NCBI GenBank assembly: GCA_964614535.1
Contig: CAZTOZ010000038.1
Location: 1-24,472, forward strand
Reading direction: 5' to 3'
DNA from: JALSHZ01 sp964614535
GTDB lineage: Bacteria; Pseudomonadota; Gammaproteobacteria; UWMA-0217
DNA length: 24,472 nucleotides
In this document: positions 23,401 to 24,472 of the stretch, piece after piece
How positions within the stretch are numbered: position 1 is the first letter of the stretch
Layout of the letters: each line of letters starts with the position of its first letter
Position numbers and translations under genes: made by a program
Notes under the pieces: model-generated
Database searches by the model: none
Told to the model about the DNA's origin: nothing
What the model saw: the letters and a program-made list of their open reading frames with translations, nothing else

Positions 23401-23620
23401 CGCCCTCTCCCGCCTGCGCCCGGTGCTGATGACCGCCAGCATCGCCGCCCTCGGTCTGATCCCGATGCTGCTGGCCACCGGCGTCGGCTCCGAAGTGCAG
23501 CGCCCACTGGCCACCGTGGTCGTCGGCGGGCTCGCCTCCAGCACGCTGCTGACGCTGTTCGTGCTGCCGGCGCTCTACCCGCTGTTTTCACGCGGCATTC
23601 AATCGACGGAGAAGCCGTGA
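20423..23620 (+). CDS. czcA: Heavy-metal efflux RND pump, CzcA/CusA family
   Basis: This 1,065-residue inner-membrane proton/metal antiporter is complete in length. Signatures are LNLDAFPDVTNVQVQI near residue 35, the helix-IV motif GMMVDGSVVMMEN (Asp418, Glu425), and the C-terminal RLRPVLMTASIAALGLIP. Position 412, equal to the essential CzcA Asp402, is alanine. The CusA metal-binding methionines 573, 623 and 672 correspond here to Arg600, Asn650 and Glu700. The pump therefore matches neither the classical Zn/Co/Cd class nor the Cu/Ag class, and the gene symbol only marks the family. It forms a tripartite complex with the adaptor and channel encoded upstream. A tRNA gene on the other strand follows 26 nt after the stop. 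Confidence 0.93.
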   Translation: MLNRLIDWSVANRLLVVLGLVAALAAAALLIPRLNLDAFPDVTNVQVQINTEARGLAAEEVEQLITYPIEAVMYALPDVEEVRSISKTGLSVITVVFREGTDIYFARQLVFERLQDARERIPEGVGTPEMGPNTSGLGQVFQYILRADDPAYDAIALRSLNDWVVKLLLLPVDGITDVLSYGGEVRQYQVNVDPRRLLAYGIDIGDIAAAIEANNRNAGGWYLDRGAEQLVIRGVGWVRAGDDGLSDIGDIPLKAADGVVVKVRDVAEVAFGGEIRQGAVTMTRRNTDGEPEALGEVVAGIVLKRLGANTKATIDAIHERLPAIRQALPDGVALEPFYDQADLVERAVHTVSKALIEAFVLIVVVLLLFLLNLRATLLVLISVPLSVGLALAAMSWWGLSANLMSLGGLAIAIGMMVDGSVVMMENIFKHLTRPDAEHLEAVREEVAPGDPDPFDAAADRHGIALRIQQAAREVGRPVFYAVIIIVVVFAPLFTLEGVEGKLFQPMAVSIVLAMITSLVVALVVIPALATYSFRHAVRHRESPLFRPLEWLYRRALRLALKARWAVVLTALLLFAGAMFLLPRLGTEFVPELEEGTINIRVTLAPSASLDTALGVAAELERRLMAFPEVLYASSRVGRPELGGDPEPVSNVEIYVGLKPVGEWTSATDRFELQERFEAALSEHPGLLLTFSQPIATRVDELLSGVKAQLAIKLFGPNLEVLADKGKAIERLARQVEGTRDVEMEQIAGEAQLTIRPKREVLARYGIPVAQVMDLVADGIGGVGAGQVIQGNERYDIHVRLAEPFRNDVAALKRLLLQAPGGAWVPLGEVAEVAIESGPPQIRRDDVQRRVVIQSNVEGRDMGGLVAELRRRIADEIDLPPGYSVVFGGQFENQQRAQQRLTIVVPLSLGLIFLLLYFAFHSVGQALLIMLNVPLALIGGIAALYFTGQYLSVPGSIGFIALFGVAVLNGVVMVNAINQNLDGGETMDEAVFRGALSRLRPVLMTASIAALGLIPMLLATGVGSEVQRPLATVVVGGLASSTLLTLFVLPALYPLFSRGIQSTEKP

Positions 23621-23646
23621 TCGGGGAACGTGACAAGGGGAGAAAG

Positions 23647-23720
23647 TGGAGCGGGCGAAGGGAATCGAACCCTCATTAAGAGCTTGGGAAGCTCCCGTTC
23701 TACCATTGAACTACGCCCGC
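23647..23720 (-). tRNA. tRNA-Gly (anticodon CCC)
   Basis: The minus strand folds into a full cloverleaf. The acceptor stem GCGGGCG pairs with CGCCCGC, the D-arm is GTTC/GAAC, and the anticodon stem GGAGC pairs with GCTCT around loop TTCCCAA. The T-arm is GAGGG/CCCTT with a TTCGATT loop. The discriminator is U, as expected for glycine, and the 3' CCA is encoded. It reads GGG codons. Confidence 0.96.
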
Positions 23721-23735
23721 GTGGAAGGCAGGGAA

Positions 23736-23764
23736 AGTCTAGGGGCTGGCGTGGCGGCGCGCAA
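23736..23764 (-). promoter_or_regulatory. Promoter of tRNA-Gly
   Basis: On the minus strand, TTGCGC (23759-23764, 3/6) and TAGACT (23736-23741, 4/6) are 17 nt apart. Transcription would start about 9 nt before the tRNA 5' end. Confidence 0.5.
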
Positions 23765-24064
23765 GCCCCCAGACCGTCATCTCCTCCTATGATGGCGGGT
23801 ATGCCATGCCGACCCACCGGTATCATCGGTTCCTGTAAGGGTGGCGCATTGGGGAGCGGGGAAGAGGTATCTGTTTCCGTCAGTACGCCGGCTCATTCGA
23901 CACGACCTGTGCCTTGTCCGTCCAGTCTTGCGGGCATTCTCCCCCTGTCTTTCCTATATTGGGAGTGTGCCAGACAGTAAGACGAACAGAGATCGCTGGG
24001 CTGGAATACCGGATCCGGCATTCACCATGAGGCTGGCTGCCCACACGGCAGCATGCGAGCCTGG
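23765..24064. other. Intergenic stretch of lower GC content, no gene recognised
   Basis: No open frame here has coding character. Frames that cross the tRNA gene give the peptide patterns typical of mistranslated tRNA. Hand counts of 60-nt blocks give about 52% GC at 23941-24000, against 65-80% in blocks of the pump gene. TATATT at 23955-23960 could be a -10 for the downstream gene, about 105 nt before its start, but no good -35 was found. Confidence 0.6.
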
Positions 24065-24472
24065 ATGACGCGCATGCAGCTACGCAACGACCCGAACGGC
24101 TACGGTCTGGTCTCGGTGCTGCTGCACTGGATCATGGCCGTGCTCATCATCGGCTTGTTTACATTGGGCACGTACATGGTGGGTCTGGATTACTACCATC
24201 CCTGGTATCAAAAGGCCCCGGACCTGCATCGCGGCCTGGGCGCGATCGTGGCTGCGCTGTTTGTCTTCCGCCTCGGCTGGCGGCTGTCCAACCCGCACCC
24301 GGAAATCCTGGGCAAGCCTTGGGAGCGGCGCACGGCAGTATGGGTACACCGACTCTTCTATGCCCTGATGGCGGCCACCGTCGTCAGTGGTTACCTCATC
24401 ACCACCGCCGATGGTCAGGCGCTATCGGTATTTGGCTGGTTCGAGATCCCGGCCACGATCCACGGCTTCGGG
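24065..24472 (+). CDS. Cytochrome b561 family protein, 3' truncated by window edge
   Basis: The frame is open to the last base, giving 136 residues of a membrane protein normally about 180 long. Three helices and the start of a fourth are visible. Candidate heme-b ligands are His21 (VLLHWIMAV), His55 (DLHRGLGAI), His95 (VHRLFYALM) and His133 (TIHGFG), the pattern of the CybB/YceJ type, which passes electrons between quinol and periplasmic partners. ATG 24065 and ATG 24074 are both possible starts. The second has GGA 8 nt upstream. The segment is less GC-rich than the genes before the tRNA (53-62% in hand-counted blocks), which hints at a different origin. Confidence 0.88.
   Translation, partial: MTRMQLRNDPNGYGLVSVLLHWIMAVLIIGLFTLGTYMVGLDYYHPWYQKAPDLHRGLGAIVAALFVFRLGWRLSNPHPEILGKPWERRTAVWVHRLFYALMAATVVSGYLITTADGQALSVFGWFEIPATIHGFG

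Noticed and set aside
23599..23980. Short open frames on both strands across 23647-23720
   Set aside because: Their peptides are the familiar products of translating a tRNA gene. The tRNA-Gly cloverleaf explains the sequence.
1..24472. CRISPR arrays, insertion sequences, toxin-antitoxin or phage-defence genes
   Set aside because: No regularly spaced repeats, transposase, reverse transcriptase, nuclease or toxin motifs were found on reading both strands.

Overview
The window looks like a GC-rich chromosome segment from a gammaproteobacterium. The evidence is the DUF4124 protein, TcdA, YqaA, MltA, a YqiA-type esterase, an NsrR/NnrS pair and RND metal-efflux operons. An autotrophic or sulfur-oxidising lineage is possible but I cannot name a genus. 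No insertion sequence, phage gene or CRISPR array was seen.

Layout. (1) 1-851: the end of one heavy-metal RND pump gene and a DUF3240 gene overlapping it by 4 nt. (2) 852-5193: phosphoenolpyruvate carboxylase (ppc) behind a leader with a strong hairpin, then tcdA and a BPSS1780-like membrane protein. (3) 5154-6084, minus strand: two small membrane proteins that look like the two halves of a DUF318/YraQ-type permease. (4) 6298-7940: a membrane-anchored SGNH hydrolase and a secreted YbjN-like protein. (5) 7952-10337: a nitric-oxide module, nnrS facing nsrR across a good NsrR operator, with a yqiA-like esterase 3 nt behind nsrR. (6) 10499-12730: a 743-residue composite protein. A secreted part with a choice-of-anchor D domain and a GlyGly-CTERM-like tail runs in frame into a second signal-peptide-like segment, an OmpA-type barrel and an OmpA peptidoglycan-binding domain. 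(7) 12752-17340: housekeeping and envelope genes (CoA-type Nudix hydrolase, DUF4124 protein, a small lipoprotein cytochrome like cytochrome c', YqaA, MltA, an exported lipase-like hydrolase). (8) 17458-23620: a complete metal-efflux operon with its own sigma70 promoter: small His-rich exported protein, TolC-like outer membrane factor, His-rich adaptor and CzcA/CusA-type pump. (9) 23647-23720: tRNA-Gly(CCC) on the minus strand, then a lower-GC stretch with the start of a cytochrome b561 gene that runs off the window.

How the genes work together. The czc-like operon should export metal from periplasm and cytoplasm across both membranes. The pump lacks both the CzcA-specific aspartate and the three CusA methionines, so its substrate cannot be assigned from motifs. 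NsrR probably senses NO through an Fe-S cluster and represses nnrS and itself from one shared operator. The most unusual item is the composite OmpA protein, which reads like a polyprotein able to yield a surface-anchored or released N-terminal part and a separate outer-membrane OmpA.
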